64,000 nt of DNA from Bacteroidales bacterium (GCA_003565735.1 PXBB01000002.1:1-64000), one strand, 5' to 3'; positions 30,449 to 42,475 are shown, counted from the stretch's first letter. Notes: a model not told the origin generated them from the letters alone. Numbers and translations are program-made.

Positions 30449-30727
30449 ATGACAAAATTAAGCATTAAACCGTTAGCAGACAGAGTATTAGTAGAACCTG
30501 CTACTGCCGAAGAAAAAACAGCAGGCGGTATCATTATCCCCGATACAGCCAAGGAAAAACCACAAAAAGGTACAGTGGTCGCCGTGGGCAGCGGCAAAAA
30601 AGATGAGCCCTTAACCGTTAAAGAAGGCGATGCTGTTCTTTATGGAAAATATGCCGGTACGGAAATAACACTCGACGGTAAAGAATATTTAATGATGCGT
30701 GAATCGGATATTTACGCTATTGTTTAA
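30449..30727 (+). CDS. groES: Co-chaperonin GroES
   Basis: '[45 protein letters not shown]'. Confidence 0.98.
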   Translation: MTKLSIKPLADRVLVEPATAEEKTAGGIIIPDTAKEKPQKGTVVAVGSGKKDEPLTVKEGDAVLYGKYAGTEITLDGKEYLMMRESDIYAIV

Positions 30728-30741
30728 AAAAAAATAATTAA

Positions 30742-32508
<1,767 letters not shown>

Positions 32509-32530
32509 AATACATCAAACAACCCTAAAC

Positions 32531-32569
32531 AAAAAGCCGGCTATATAAAAATATAGCCGGCTTTTTTTA
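32531..32569. terminator. Bidirectional rho-independent terminator after groEL
   Basis: AAAAAGCCGGCTATAT-AAAA-ATATAGCCGGCTTTTTTT. Confidence 0.9.
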
Positions 32570-32662
32570 TTATATTAGTCGTATTACACAGATATAATTT
32601 CTTAAAATTCACACCACAAATTATTTCATTCAGTAACACTCAAGAAGTGTTGTCATAGGCTA

Positions 32663-32698
32663 TAAAAAAAAGCTGCTTGAAGTATCAAGCAGCTTTTT
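32663..32698 (-). terminator. Terminator for the minus-strand ferredoxin gene
   Basis: AGCTGCTTGA...TCAAGCAGCT stem flanked on the minus-strand 3' side by a T-run. Confidence 0.8.
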
Positions 32699-32728
32699 AA
32701 GTTCGTTAATTAGATACTACTTCTGTGT

Positions 32729-32896
32729 TTACTCTGGATGAATAGCTTCAACCGGACAAACATCAGCACAAGCACCACAGTCTGTACATACCTCAGGGTC
32801 AATTACATAAATATCACCTTCAGCTATTGCTTCAACTGGACATTCGTCTAAACAGCTGCCGCATGCAGTACAATCGTCATTAATTACATAAGCCAT
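32729..32896 (-). CDS. 2[4Fe-4S] ferredoxin (55 aa, absent from the supplied ORF track)
   Basis: Manual translation: MAYVINDDCTACGSCLDECPVEAIAEGDIYVIDPEVCTDCGACADVCPVEAIHPE*; two CxxCxxCxxxCP clusters. Confidence 0.95.
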   Translation of the reverse strand: MAYVINDDCTACGSCLDECPVEAIAEGDIYVIDPEVCTDCGACADVCPVEAIHPE

Positions 32897-32931
32897 AATA
32901 CAAAATTTTAAATTAGTGTTTTTATTCGCTG

Positions 32932-32939
32932 CAAATATA
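32932..32939 (-). promoter_or_regulatory. Bacteroidetes -7 box (TATATTTG) upstream of ferredoxin
   Basis: CAAATATA on + strand, ~36 nt upstream of the minus-strand ATG; no clear -33 element. Confidence 0.5.
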
Positions 32940-33120
32940 TTTAAAGAATTATATATAGAGAAAAAAAAACAAGTTCATGAATAAATTTAAAAATAATCTA
33001 AATTAACCCTATAAAACAAGATTTCAACAATTCGCATACATTTAAGGGATGTGTAGTGCTGCTGAAATACTTATTTCGAAAAACCATACAAGGCACTTTT
33101 CTTGGCTTATTGGCGCGTAT

Positions 33121-34203
33121 TTACAGGGCTGTATCAAAATGTTCATTTTCATCTCCTGTAAAATATGAAAGCGTTTTCAGAATTCTGTCAAAGACATAGT
33201 ACTGTATAAGAACAAAATCATTACCGTTGTTAATATGGGCATACATTCTATCTCTGTCGTAAATGATAGGTTCTCCCCAAAGGTCTTCTTCGCCCTCAAT
33301 AGCCCATTTTTTGTATGTGTCTATCCTGTTGGCAGTACCTTCGAAAAGGTCAACCGTAATGGTATGTAGGGGTTTGGAATCGAGGATGGAGTCTTTGATA
33401 CTTATGTGATTTACAAGGGCTTCAAAGCTGATATTGTCAAAAGAAGAAATAAAACTAAGAACTTTTAGAGTATCGAAAGTATTAACAGCCTGCATGTCAT
33501 TATGCACATCGTAAAGAGAGAAAGTGCGGTCGTTGTTGTTAACAACTTTAATAGACTCATGAGGTTCTTCATGAAAGTCAATTCTCACAGACTCTATTTC
33601 CGACAGACGGTAGCGAAAAATTTTGGGGTCACGCCAATCCCTTTTATGGGCGGAGAAGCGTGTTGACAAAAAGCCTCTGAAGCCGGGCATATAAGTAACA
33701 AAAGGGGTTGAAGCATTTTCCATAAGCATGTAAGTACCCATCTGGTCTCCGGTGGACTCACCAACAAAAAATGTTTTAGTACGTTTAATATGCGGAAAAA
33801 GCTTGATACGATCAAACAAGTTTATACGGTACACCCTTTGGTATATCTCAACTTTTGTTGATGTTGCCGCCATCAATCTTAAAACATCATCAAGATGCCT
33901 GTGTGGCACGGGCTCTCTTACTTCTATCCATATCAAAGTTCTGAATAAAGTAGCCATATTTTCCGCCCTGACCTCATATGTGTCATTCAGTAGCCATTTC
34001 CCTGATTCAGTTCTCTCAAGTTTGACAATGTTTTCATTCATATCGGCCATAAAGACTTTTTTAATTGAAGCCGTATCCCTGATTGAAAAATCGGCAATAT
34101 CTCTGCGAATCGTAGTCGGGGCATTAGTTAATAATAAATGAGTGGCAATGGCACCTAGAAGAATTGTTAAAACAGTAATCAGTAAGACTTTTTTTCTCTT
34201 CAT
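33121..34203 (-). CDS. DUF4340 domain-containing protein
   Basis: N-terminal TM then 'ADFSIRDTASIKKVFMADMNENIVKLERTESGKWLLNDTYEVRAENMATLFRTL'; follows GldG. Confidence 0.85.
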   Translation of the reverse strand: MKRKKVLLITVLTILLGAIATHLLLTNAPTTIRRDIADFSIRDTASIKKVFMADMNENIVKLERTESGKWLLNDTYEVRAENMATLFRTLIWIEVREPVPHRHLDDVLRLMAATSTKVEIYQRVYRINLFDRIKLFPHIKRTKTFFVGESTGDQMGTYMLMENASTPFVTYMPGFRGFLSTRFSAHKRDWRDPKIFRYRLSEIESVRIDFHEEPHESIKVVNNNDRTFSLYDVHNDMQAVNTFDTLKVLSFISSFDNISFEALVNHISIKDSILDSKPLHTITVDLFEGTANRIDTYKKWAIEGEEDLWGEPIIYDRDRMYAHINNGNDFVLIQYYVFDRILKTLSYFTGDENEHFDTAL

Positions 34204-34273
34204 GTATTTTTATTTTTTGTCATTATTTTTAATGACATTCTATTAGCAATGAATTTTTGATGGGTTATAATTT

Positions 34274-36136
34274 TTATTTCACATGCTTTTTTGCATATTT
34301 TCTTTTCCTTACATAAAACAAGATAAAGCCTAAAATAATAACCAGTAAAACGGGCACAGCAAAGTTGACAACTTGCACCATTGACTTATAGTTTCTTACT
34401 TTAGTTTTATCCAGAAGCCTTAATCTAAACTCTTTGGCTCTTGCCTGAATCAATTCAGAATCGTCACACAGATAGTTGATGCAGTTAAGTATAAAATCCT
34501 TATTGCCAAAAGTTTGTCTTGTCCACCTATCGTACCCTAGGGGCAGTGGTATAAGCTCGCCAGTATCGCTTCTGCGAATTTGATTCCGAATAATGTTACC
34601 ATCAGAAACCACAATCATTCTATTTTCAACACTGTTTTCTTTAATATCTATATGCTTTGCTGCATCAAAAAAAGCATCGGGTAACAACCTGTTTTTATAT
34701 AAAGACTCAAACTCTCCTTCGAGCAAAACTGCTATAGGTTGGAAAGGTCTGTTGAAAAGCCGCTCATCCGGAGGACGACGCATAATATTTAAGTCGATGG
34801 GAACCGGAGCGTTTAAAGTTCTACTATATCTGGAACTTGTCAGCAGAATGGTTTTATCAACATGAGGCACGGCAATAGTATCGATACTGCTGACAAATTC
34901 ACATTTAATAGCATTCAGATTACTTACAACAGGGTGATTGCTCTCAGGCATAATAATTGGGAAAAATACCCACGGAAAAAAATTGTATTGCGGCTGGTTG
35001 CCAATGCGTCCGGTTTCTAAAGGCACTTGAGCACATTTCAGATCCTGTATCAAATTGTTGTTTATTCTTACACCATATTTAAAAAGCTGATCTTCTATGT
35101 TAAGGCGTTTTGTAAAACCCATCGTCGATGCATTCATTACAAGGCTATCCATGGAAGCATGAACAGCATCGATGAGCCAAAGCACTTTACCGCCATTCAT
35201 AATATATTGGTCAATAAGGAATTTATCCCTTTCACCTATAGGGCTGGTAGGCTGTGCTATAATAAGTGCATCGAAAGTATTGACCCAGTCAAATTGCAAC
35301 CTCACATACTCACTTATCATATCCTCCTCAAATTCAACATATTGCTCCAGTGTATCTGTGGTTACAAATCTGGAGTCTATTTTTTCGGAAATATATTTCA
35401 TAAAATGAGGATCATCATAAGCAAAGCTAATACGGCTGACAGCATAATAATGCGAAAGTTCCTGTTCAATATCAGCCGTTTCAAGAGGGCTCAACTGACC
35501 ATGCCCTTCGAGAAAAGCCACGCGTGGTCGGCGCGTATCAGTAAGTGTTTTGATAGCATGGGCAAAATTATACTCTATAGCCTGTATGGAGTTATTAATA
35601 ACCGTTTGAGAAGAAGTTCCGAGTTGCGTATTTAGTAATTGTACGGGTATTTCCTGACCTCTGAAAGAAACGATGGCTCCCGGAAATATGACCTGGGTTC
35701 TTGAACCTGAACTTTCACTAAGATACACTTGCGTGGGTTCAAGGCCTTTTTCCATTAGTAATTTATAAATGTTTTGAGTTTCTCTGGGGTCTTCAGTTCT
35801 GGTGGGATTAACAAATTCGTATTGTATATGTCTGGAATAAGCCCTGAACTCGTCAAGCATTTCTTTAGAGGCATTGCGTAAGCGCCTAAATCCTGCAGGC
35901 AGGTCGCCTTCTAAATAAACCCTAAAAAAAACAATGTCGTCGAGTTCTGTTAGCATATCCTTTGTGGCATCAGATAATGAGTAGCGTTTTTCGGAGGTCA
36001 AATCGAGCCTGAAAAATACAAAAGAACTGATAACATTGATAAATAATACGATACCAAGACTCATAAAAAAAGTAAGGACACTGTACTTTTTAAGTTTTTT
36101 CTTTTTTACAAGACTGCTATTTTTTTGTTTTTTCAT
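34274..36136 (-). CDS. gldG: Gliding motility-associated ABC transporter substrate-binding protein GldG
   Basis: 'RLDLTSEKRYSLSDATKDMLTELDDIVFFRVYLEGDLPAGFRRLRNASKEMLDEFRAYS...RPRVAFLEGHGQLSPLETADIEQELSHYY'. Confidence 0.93.
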   Translation of the reverse strand: MKKQKNSSLVKKKKLKKYSVLTFFMSLGIVLFINVISSFVFFRLDLTSEKRYSLSDATKDMLTELDDIVFFRVYLEGDLPAGFRRLRNASKEMLDEFRAYSRHIQYEFVNPTRTEDPRETQNIYKLLMEKGLEPTQVYLSESSGSRTQVIFPGAIVSFRGQEIPVQLLNTQLGTSSQTVINNSIQAIEYNFAHAIKTLTDTRRPRVAFLEGHGQLSPLETADIEQELSHYYAVSRISFAYDDPHFMKYISEKIDSRFVTTDTLEQYVEFEEDMISEYVRLQFDWVNTFDALIIAQPTSPIGERDKFLIDQYIMNGGKVLWLIDAVHASMDSLVMNASTMGFTKRLNIEDQLFKYGVRINNNLIQDLKCAQVPLETGRIGNQPQYNFFPWVFFPIIMPESNHPVVSNLNAIKCEFVSSIDTIAVPHVDKTILLTSSRYSRTLNAPVPIDLNIMRRPPDERLFNRPFQPIAVLLEGEFESLYKNRLLPDAFFDAAKHIDIKENSVENRMIVVSDGNIIRNQIRRSDTGELIPLPLGYDRWTRQTFGNKDFILNCINYLCDDSELIQARAKEFRLRLLDKTKVRNYKSMVQVVNFAVPVLLVIILGFILFYVRKRKYAKKHVK

Positions 36137-36155
36137 TTTAAAACTTTTTCTAAAA

Positions 36156-36887
36156 TTACCATTTGCGGCTTTCAAGAGATATTTTGGTTAGCAAAAAGAA
36201 GACAGCTATGAGACTCAGGAAATAAACAACATCTCTGGAGTCAATAACGCCTCTGCTCATTGAGACATAATGAGTTTGAATACCCAAAGACTGAATAAAA
36301 AGGTCAAAGCGCCCAAAAAGATCAAGGTTATAAATAAACTCAAAACCTATATAAATAAAACCACTTAGAAAAACCGACACTATAAAAGCTACAATTTGAT
36401 TATCTGTAATGGACGACACGAAAACACCTATGGCAACAAAAGCTGATGCCAGAAACAATAAGCCAATATACGAGCCCCAGGTGCCACCCATGTCGATATT
36501 CCCTACAGGATATCCCAAAAAATAAACTGTAATTACATATATCAAAGTTGGCAATAAAGCCAAAACAACCAGCGAAATACTGGCAAGCATTTTTGAGGCA
36601 ATAATCTGCACATCCGTCAAGGGTTTGGTAAGCAGTAGCTCAATTGTACCACTGCGCTTTTCCTCCGAAAAAGTACGCATGGTTACTGCCGGTATTAAAA
36701 ACAAAAACACAAAAGGAGCTTGTATAAACAAGCCATCAACAGTTGCATAACCATGGTTAAGAATATTACTTCCCACAGGAAAAACCCACAAAAACAAGCT
36801 GTTAATTATCAAAAAAACAACTATCACGATATGTCCGATAAGCGAACTTAAAAATAATGATATTTCTTTCTTATATAAAGTAAACAT
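36156..36887 (-). CDS. gldF: Gliding motility-associated ABC transporter permease GldF
   Basis: 'MFTLYKKEISLFLSSLIGHIVI...FLFLIPAVTMRTFSEEKRSGTIELLLTKPLTDVQIIASKMLA'. Start trimmed from the ORF call to M at 36887. Confidence 0.93.
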   Translation of the reverse strand: MFTLYKKEISLFLSSLIGHIVIVVFLIINSLFLWVFPVGSNILNHGYATVDGLFIQAPFVFLFLIPAVTMRTFSEEKRSGTIELLLTKPLTDVQIIASKMLASISLVVLALLPTLIYVITVYFLGYPVGNIDMGGTWGSYIGLLFLASAFVAIGVFVSSITDNQIVAFIVSVFLSGFIYIGFEFIYNLDLFGRFDLFIQSLGIQTHYVSMSRGVIDSRDVVYFLSLIAVFFLLTKISLESRKW

Positions 36888-36914
36888 AAAAAAAAGTTTG
36901 TTATATAATGACTG

Positions 36915-36922
36915 CAAATTTA
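36915..36922 (-). promoter_or_regulatory. -7 box (TAAATTTG) upstream of gldF
   Basis: CAAATTTA on + strand; lies inside the longer ORF call (36947), supporting the downstream start. Confidence 0.45.
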
Positions 36923-37061
36923 ACATTTTATTGCATAGCAGCCACATTAAAATATGCTATACCAAAAGAGTATGCTTAAGTGTTTAAAAACAACAGGAAG
37001 CAGGCTGCCTTTTTTCAACTTAGAATAATAATTATTCATTTTTTTTGAAAATCCGGCATGG

Positions 37062-37092
37062 TTGCACATATGCAATTTTTGGTTTATTTTTG
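37062..37092 (+). promoter_or_regulatory. Bacteroidetes-type promoter of topoisomerase B-subunit gene
   Basis: TTG (37062-37064) - 20 nt - TATTTTTG (37085-37092), 13 nt before ATG 37106. Confidence 0.6.
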
Positions 37093-37105
37093 CAAAAAAA
37101 ACGCA

Positions 37106-38938
37106 ATGGCAGAACAATACACCGAAGACTCGATACGATCGCTTAATTGGCAGGAACACATAAGGATGCGCCCCGGCATGTATATAGGAAAGCTTGGCGA
37201 CGGCGTTTCACAGGATGACGGCATTTATGTACTTATCAAAGAGATTATTGACAATGCTGTTGATGAGTTTATCATGGGCTATGGCAAGACTATTGAAGTT
37301 ACCATAAAAGAGCCCAAGGTTATTATCAGAGATTACGGACGAGGCATACCTTTAGGCAAGCTTATCGACTGTGTGTCAAAAATTAACACCGGCGCTAAAT
37401 ACGACTCTAAAGTTTTTAAAAAAACTGTCGGGCTGAATGGCGTAGGTACAAAAGCAGTGAATGCATTATCTTCATATTTCAAAATACAATCCATACGCGA
37501 TGGCAAAACCAAAACAGCAGAATTTGAACAAGGACTTTTGGTTTTGGAAAATGATGACTCAACAGCACTAAGCAACGGCACTGTTGTAAGCTTTATTCCT
37601 GATAAAAGCATTTTTCAGAATTATAATTTTTTGAGTGAGCATGTTGAAAAAATGCTCTGGAACTACGCCTATCTCAACAAAGGTTTAAGCATTAAATTCA
37701 ATGGCAAAAAAATAAAGTCGGAAAATGGCTTAAGCGACTTACTCGAACGTCATATTGACACCGCCATACACTATCCTTTAATACACATACAAGAAGGCGA
37801 TTTGGAGTTTGCTTTTACCCATAGTGTAAATCAGTATGGTGAAAATTATTTTTCTTTTGTTAACGGCCAGCACACAACACAAGGGGGAACACACCAGGCA
37901 GCTTTCAGAGAAGCTATTGTAAAAACAGTTCGTGAATTTTACCGTAAGGATTTTGACGCTTCCGACATCAGATCTTCTATTATAGCTGCCATTAGCCTTA
38001 AAGTGCAGGAGCCTGTTTTTGAATCACAAACCAAAACCAAGCTTGGTTCTCAACACATTGAACCGGGTGGCACTACGATTAGAAATTATGTAGGCGAAAT
38101 TGTAAAAAAACATCTGGACAACTACCTTCATATCAACCAAGAGGTTGCAAATACTTTGCTGGCTAAAATTTTACAATCTGAAAAAGAACGCAAAGAGATT
38201 TCCAATATTAAAAAAATTGCACGTGAAAGTATCAAAAAAGTCAGTCTGCATAACAAAAAACTCAGAGATTGTAAAGTACACTATAATTCCAATCATGAAA
38301 AAAAATTAGATTCTACATTATTTATCACAGAGGGAGATTCGGCCAGTGGCTCTATAACTAAATCCAGAGATGTGCAAACCCAGGCCGTTTTTAGCCTTAA
38401 AGGAAAGCCTCTTAACAGCTACGGCATGACCAAAAAGGTGGTGTATGAAAATGAAGAATTCAATCTTCTACAGGCTGCTCTCAATATTGAAGATGGTATT
38501 GAAAATCTTAGATACAACAACATTGTGATAGCTACCGACGCCGATGTTGACGGCATGCACATACGGCTTCTGCTTATCACTTTTTTTCTGCAGTTTTTTC
38601 CGGATATCATAAAAAATGGGCACCTTTACATTTTACAAACGCCTTTGTTCAGGGTACGTAATAAGTCGAAAGTTTTCTATTGCTATACTGATGAGGAGCG
38701 CGTAAATGCTTTGCGTTCTTTGGGTGCTTCGCCCGAAATAACCAGATTTAAAGGGCTGGGAGAAATCTCTCCCGACGAGTTTAAGCATTTTATTGGTAAG
38801 TCCATGCGACTCGACCCCGTCATGTACAACAGAAATATTTCCACAAAAGAAATTCTTGCTTTTTATATGGGGAAAAATACACCGGAACGTCAAAACTTTA
38901 TCATTGAAAACCTGAAATATGAACTTATAAACGAATAA
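37106..38938 (+). CDS. parE: Type IIA topoisomerase ATPase subunit (topoisomerase IV subunit B)
   Basis: '[16 protein letters not shown]...[15 protein letters not shown]...[12 protein letters not shown]...TEGDSASGS...[19 protein letters not shown]...[13 protein letters not shown]'. Confidence 0.9.
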   Translation: MAEQYTEDSIRSLNWQEHIRMRPGMYIGKLGDGVSQDDGIYVLIKEIIDNAVDEFIMGYGKTIEVTIKEPKVIIRDYGRGIPLGKLIDCVSKINTGAKYDSKVFKKTVGLNGVGTKAVNALSSYFKIQSIRDGKTKTAEFEQGLLVLENDDSTALSNGTVVSFIPDKSIFQNYNFLSEHVEKMLWNYAYLNKGLSIKFNGKKIKSENGLSDLLERHIDTAIHYPLIHIQEGDLEFAFTHSVNQYGENYFSFVNGQHTTQGGTHQAAFREAIVKTVREFYRKDFDASDIRSSIIAAISLKVQEPVFESQTKTKLGSQHIEPGGTTIRNYVGEIVKKHLDNYLHINQEVANTLLAKILQSEKERKEISNIKKIARESIKKVSLHNKKLRDCKVHYNSNHEKKLDSTLFITEGDSASGSITKSRDVQTQAVFSLKGKPLNSYGMTKKVVYENEEFNLLQAALNIEDGIENLRYNNIVIATDADVDGMHIRLLLITFFLQFFPDIIKNGHLYILQTPLFRVRNKSKVFYCYTDEERVNALRSLGASPEITRFKGLGEISPDEFKHFIGKSMRLDPVMYNRNISTKEILAFYMGKNTPERQNFIIENLKYELINE

Positions 38939-39010
38939 TATTCTTAAACCCCCTATTAAAAGTAAACTTCAAGCAGTTATACACACAAAATCAACTTAAT
39001 AATTTTTACA

Positions 39011-39499
39011 ATGAAAACACTTATACTATATGCTTCAAGTCATGGCACCACAGAAAAAATTGCCCGACATATAGCTGCAAAACTTGAGCCTACAGTTAAC
39101 TGTGAACTATCAGATATCAAAAAACAAAAAAAAATATCCCTCGACACCTATAACTGCATCGTTATTGGCGCTTCTATACATGCCGGCAATGTCCAAAGGA
39201 GTATCAGAAATTTTTGCATCAAGCACGAAAGCATTCTTTTGTCCAAGCCGCTGGCTCTATTTCTTTCAGGAATGCATAAAGAAAAATACGAGGAGCAATT
39301 TGACAAAGCCTTTCCGAAAAATCTAAGAGACCATGCTTTCAGCAAAAGAAATGTTGGCGGTGAATTTATTTTTGAAAAAATGAATTTCTTCGAAAAAGCC
39401 ATTATTAAAAAAATAACCGGACTAAACAGCTCAGTTTCTGCAATAATCTATAAAGAAGCTGATGCTCTTGCCGAAGATATTTTAGCTTTAGCACAATAA
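39011..39499 (+). CDS. Flavodoxin domain protein (HemG-like)
   Basis: 'MKTLILYASSHGTTEKIARHIAAKL...NCIVIGASIHAGNVQRSIRNFCIKHESIL...KPLALFLSGMH'. Confidence 0.85.
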   Translation: MKTLILYASSHGTTEKIARHIAAKLEPTVNCELSDIKKQKKISLDTYNCIVIGASIHAGNVQRSIRNFCIKHESILLSKPLALFLSGMHKEKYEEQFDKAFPKNLRDHAFSKRNVGGEFIFEKMNFFEKAIIKKITGLNSSVSAIIYKEADALAEDILALAQ

Positions 39500-39639
39500 T
39501 GAGCCTAAAAGTCATTTCAGAGACTGCTTAGCGGTTATATTGACTGAGATTTTTTTCTTGAAACATTTATATAACCTTTTTTTCATATTTTCTTAATGTA
39601 AAGAGTAAGACTTTTTAAGAAATTTGAAAAAAAAACGAA

Positions 39640-39876
39640 ATGGAAAAAAGTCTTAAAGAATCCATACAAAAACGACTTATTGGGGGCTTCAATATTTGCA
39701 CATATAGCAATCAAATAACAATAGAAGTCTTTCGAACAGATTTTTTGAATGCTCCCGAATCAATTAAGCACCAAAACCAGGAACTCTTACTATCTAAAAA
39801 ATATATGTGTGCAAGTGATTTTTTTATCCAATATAAAATGGTAAGAAATGTTACCCAAAACCACACAGAGCATTAA
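39640..39876 (+). CDS. Small hypothetical protein (78 aa)
   Basis: ORF MEKSLKESIQKRLIGGFNICTY... in an otherwise empty intergenic stretch; no recognised family. Confidence 0.35.
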   Translation: MEKSLKESIQKRLIGGFNICTYSNQITIEVFRTDFLNAPESIKHQNQELLLSKKYMCASDFFIQYKMVRNVTQNHTEH

Positions 39877-39924
39877 GCAAGTCGGGAATCAATTGCACAA
39901 CAGGCTAATGCGGATATGAAAAAA

Positions 39925-40902
39925 TTAAGCGTTGATAAAAACTTCCAGCAACGTTGTTTTTACATGAGGGATGACATTAAAATCGTAAATACAAGCAGGG
40001 ATAAGCACCACCTCCCCAGCATCCATTGCCGTATGATTTCCCTGATAAACCACATCAGCTTTACCTTCCGCACAAACAAAAGCAGTAAATGAATCCCGTT
40101 TACTAAGGTTAAAAGCCATGGGTGAGTTTAAAGGTAAATAATTAACGGAAAAATAAGACGTATCAAGTACAGCATTAGAAGTATTCTGCATACGATTGTA
40201 ATTGGTATAGTAGTTTTCATGATATTTAAAATCAATAGCATCCTGCGCTTCTTTTGTATGAAGCTGTCTGCTCATACCAGATGCATCTTTTCTATTCCAA
40301 TCGTAAATACGATAGGTAATATCAGAGGTTTGCTGAATTTCAGCCAGCAAAATACCTTTTCCAATAGCATGCACACGACCTGCAGGAATATTAAAAACAT
40401 CTCCTTTGTCAACTTTTACACGGTTTAAAATAGATTCAATTTGCCCTTCGTTTAACTTTTGCTCATATAAAGCTCTGTCAACACCTTCTTGAAAACCAAT
40501 TACAAGTTCCGAGTCTGCATCTGCGTCAATAATATACCACATTTCATTTTTACCCGGACATTGATGACGTTCTCCGGCAAGAGTATCATTTGGGTGAACC
40601 TGAACGGATAGATTGTCAGCGGCATTTAAAAATTTAATAAGAACAGGAAAGTGGGTTCCGAATTTTTCAAACAGCGACTCCCCTATCAACTCATCCAGGT
40701 AAACCTCAAGCACTTCACTTAATTTGTTACCTTTCAAAAAACCGTTCTCAACGACAGACTCATCATTTTCTACAGCAGACAAAGCCCACAGCTCCCCGCA
40801 ATTGTTCAATGGGCTAAAGTCCTTACCCAGGTATTTTTTTATTTTATCACCGCCCCATACCTTTTCTTTAAATATGGGTTTGAATTTTAAAGGATATAAC
40901 AT
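39925..40902 (-). CDS. manA: Mannose-6-phosphate isomerase, class I
   Basis: 'LYPLKFKPIFKEKVWGGDKIKKYLGK...GELWALSAVENDESVV...NLSVQVHPND...GKNEMWYIIDAD...IPAGRVHAIGKGILLAEIQQTSDITYRIYDWNR'. Confidence 0.92.
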   Translation of the reverse strand: MLYPLKFKPIFKEKVWGGDKIKKYLGKDFSPLNNCGELWALSAVENDESVVENGFLKGNKLSEVLEVYLDELIGESLFEKFGTHFPVLIKFLNAADNLSVQVHPNDTLAGERHQCPGKNEMWYIIDADADSELVIGFQEGVDRALYEQKLNEGQIESILNRVKVDKGDVFNIPAGRVHAIGKGILLAEIQQTSDITYRIYDWNRKDASGMSRQLHTKEAQDAIDFKYHENYYTNYNRMQNTSNAVLDTSYFSVNYLPLNSPMAFNLSKRDSFTAFVCAEGKADVVYQGNHTAMDAGEVVLIPACIYDFNVIPHVKTTLLEVFINA

Positions 40903-40932
40903 ATTGTCGGTATTAAATATTTTACTTTTATG

Positions 40933-40940
40933 CAAAGGTA
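40933..40940 (-). promoter_or_regulatory. -7 box (TACCTTTG) upstream of manA
   Basis: CAAAGGTA on + strand; supports ATG at 40902 rather than 40935. Confidence 0.45.
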
Positions 40941-40984
40941 GTTAAATATCTAAGAGCATGGCAAAAGATGTACCGGTGTAAAAA

Positions 40985-41009
40985 TGAGAGAGCAGGATTT
41001 CAACCTGCC
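40985..41009 (-). other. tRNA 3'-end-like (T-arm plus acceptor) fragment
   Basis: Minus strand GGCAGGTTGAAATCCTGCTCTCTCA: 5 bp stem GCAGG/CCTGC around a 7-nt TTGAAAT loop; no D arm or anticodon arm upstream. Confidence 0.35.
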
Positions 41010-41104
41010 TTATGCACTATTTTGTTTACTTTTTGTAAATAATACAGGCTACCGGTCAAAAAACCAAAATAGAATATATCCAAAGCTTGTGTTAATATCA
41101 AATA

Positions 41105-41923
41105 CTATAGATTGGCATGAGCAAGTTCATTGGTAAAATCAAGTTCGGAGCCCAATAAGCTATGAGGAATCATATACGTAATAATAAGAACTACAGCTGC
41201 CGCCAGCACCCACCAACGAGCACGAGCAGTATTTCGGAAAGTTTTATACAGTGCTATGCCCCAGAAAATAACAGCAACAGCCGTTTTATTATCTGTAAGG
41301 TCATGGCCGAGAGGAAAGCCTGTCCATAAATCGCCAAAAGCAAAAAGCTGCACTATAGGGCCGAATACCAAGCCCCCTAATACCAAAGTAACAAAAGTGA
41401 TCAACGATAAACGAAAAAGCTTGGCTTTACTGTAGAATACTTCAAGCAGCGCTCTGTTAGAATAAAGCATTGCTAAAAACATAAAAATTATATGAGGCAC
41501 CAGATAAATGGCAGGAACATGACCTTTATAACGTATTATTACCGGCTCTTCAACAAGAGGGTAATCCATCTCTCCGTCAGTTAAAACAATTTGATACATC
41601 ACCTTTCCGGCAGGTGGTTGAGTAGGAATAGTAGCCACCAGATAGCCATTTTCGGTTTGCATGCTTTTTTTGGTCCAGTCGTCATAGCTCAGATAGCGCC
41701 TAAATCTGTAATAACCATCTATAGGAGCCCCCTCCATATCAATTCGTATCTGTGCATCAGTCCCGGTTGTCTCAGTTCTAATAAGCCTGTAACTAATATC
41801 TGTGTTTTCTATGTTTACCGTACCTCTTACAGGTTTAGTGGGTCCCGTACGCCTTTGAAAATAAGCCAATAAAATTGTAAATACAATAGTAATCACCCAT
41901 AAATAAACAGCTGTTTTTTTCAT
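41105..41923 (-). CDS. Multi-TM hypothetical protein
   Basis: N-terminal TM, soluble periplasmic-like segment, then 'VPAIYLVPHIIFMFLAMLYSNRALLEVFYSKAKLFRLSLITFVTLVLGGLVFGPIVQLFAFGDLWTGFPLGHDLTDNKTA'. Confidence 0.7.
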   Translation of the reverse strand: MKKTAVYLWVITIVFTILLAYFQRRTGPTKPVRGTVNIENTDISYRLIRTETTGTDAQIRIDMEGAPIDGYYRFRRYLSYDDWTKKSMQTENGYLVATIPTQPPAGKVMYQIVLTDGEMDYPLVEEPVIIRYKGHVPAIYLVPHIIFMFLAMLYSNRALLEVFYSKAKLFRLSLITFVTLVLGGLVFGPIVQLFAFGDLWTGFPLGHDLTDNKTAVAVIFWGIALYKTFRNTARARWWVLAAAVVLIITYMIPHSLLGSELDFTNELAHANL

Positions 41924-41947
41924 TTTAATATTTTTTAATATGACATA

Positions 41948-41955
41948 CAAAATTA
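41948..41955 (-). promoter_or_regulatory. -7 box (TAATTTTG) upstream of the 41105-41923 gene
   Basis: CAAAATTA on + strand, ~25 nt upstream of ATG at 41923. Confidence 0.45.
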
Positions 41956-42009
41956 TAAAAACATATTTACTTTTTTATTTAAACCGAAATATTTGATGCG
42001 AATTTTGAT

Positions 42010-42017
42010 TATATTTG
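42010..42017 (+). promoter_or_regulatory. -7 box (TATATTTG) of rnpB
   Basis: TATATTTG ends 4 nt before the predicted RNase P RNA 5' end. Confidence 0.6.
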
Positions 42018-42020
42018 CAC

Positions 42021-42372
42021 TATCCGGTTTGTTCTATCGCTACTTATTTACACATAAATAGAGGAAAGTCCGGGCAACACAGAGCACCATACTTCCTAAC
42101 GGGAAGTTTCTGCCATTGGCAGAAAGAGACAGTGCCACAGAAAATAACCGCCCAACTTAATGTTGTGGTAAGGGTGAAAACGTGAGGTAAGAGCTCACGC
42201 GCCGTTAAGGCGACTTAGCGGTGGGGTAAACCTTATGGGTTGAAAGGCCAAATAAACCGGGGCTTGAGGGTGGCTCGCCCAATCCCGGAGGGTAGGCTGA
42301 TAGATTTTACCTGTGAAGGTAAAACGAGATAAATGATAGAACACGACAGAACCCGGCTTATAGAACCGGATA
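42021..42372 (+). ncRNA. rnpB: RNase P RNA (bacterial class A)
   Basis: Conserved GAGGAAAGTCCGGGC near the 5' end and ACAGAACCCGGCTTAT near the 3' end; 5' TATCCGGTT pairs with 3' AACCGGATA. Confidence 0.96.
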
Positions 42373-42411
42373 CACTAAAGCCCTTGCAATGCAAGGGCTT
42401 TAGTGTTTTTT
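42373..42411 (+). terminator. Rho-independent terminator of rnpB
   Basis: CACTAAAGCCCTTGCA-A-TGCAAGGGCTTTAGTG followed by TTTTTT. Confidence 0.93.
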
Positions 42412-42475
42412 GGTATGATGACTTTATACACCGACATCTGGGAAAAAGTCACCCCACAGAAAAGTGAAGGTTTGT

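Noticed and set aside
35027-35635. 202 aa ORF antisense to gldG
   Set aside because: Long, but antisense to a well-supported GldG; no motif and Cys/His/Tyr-rich composition typical of spurious reverse-strand frames.
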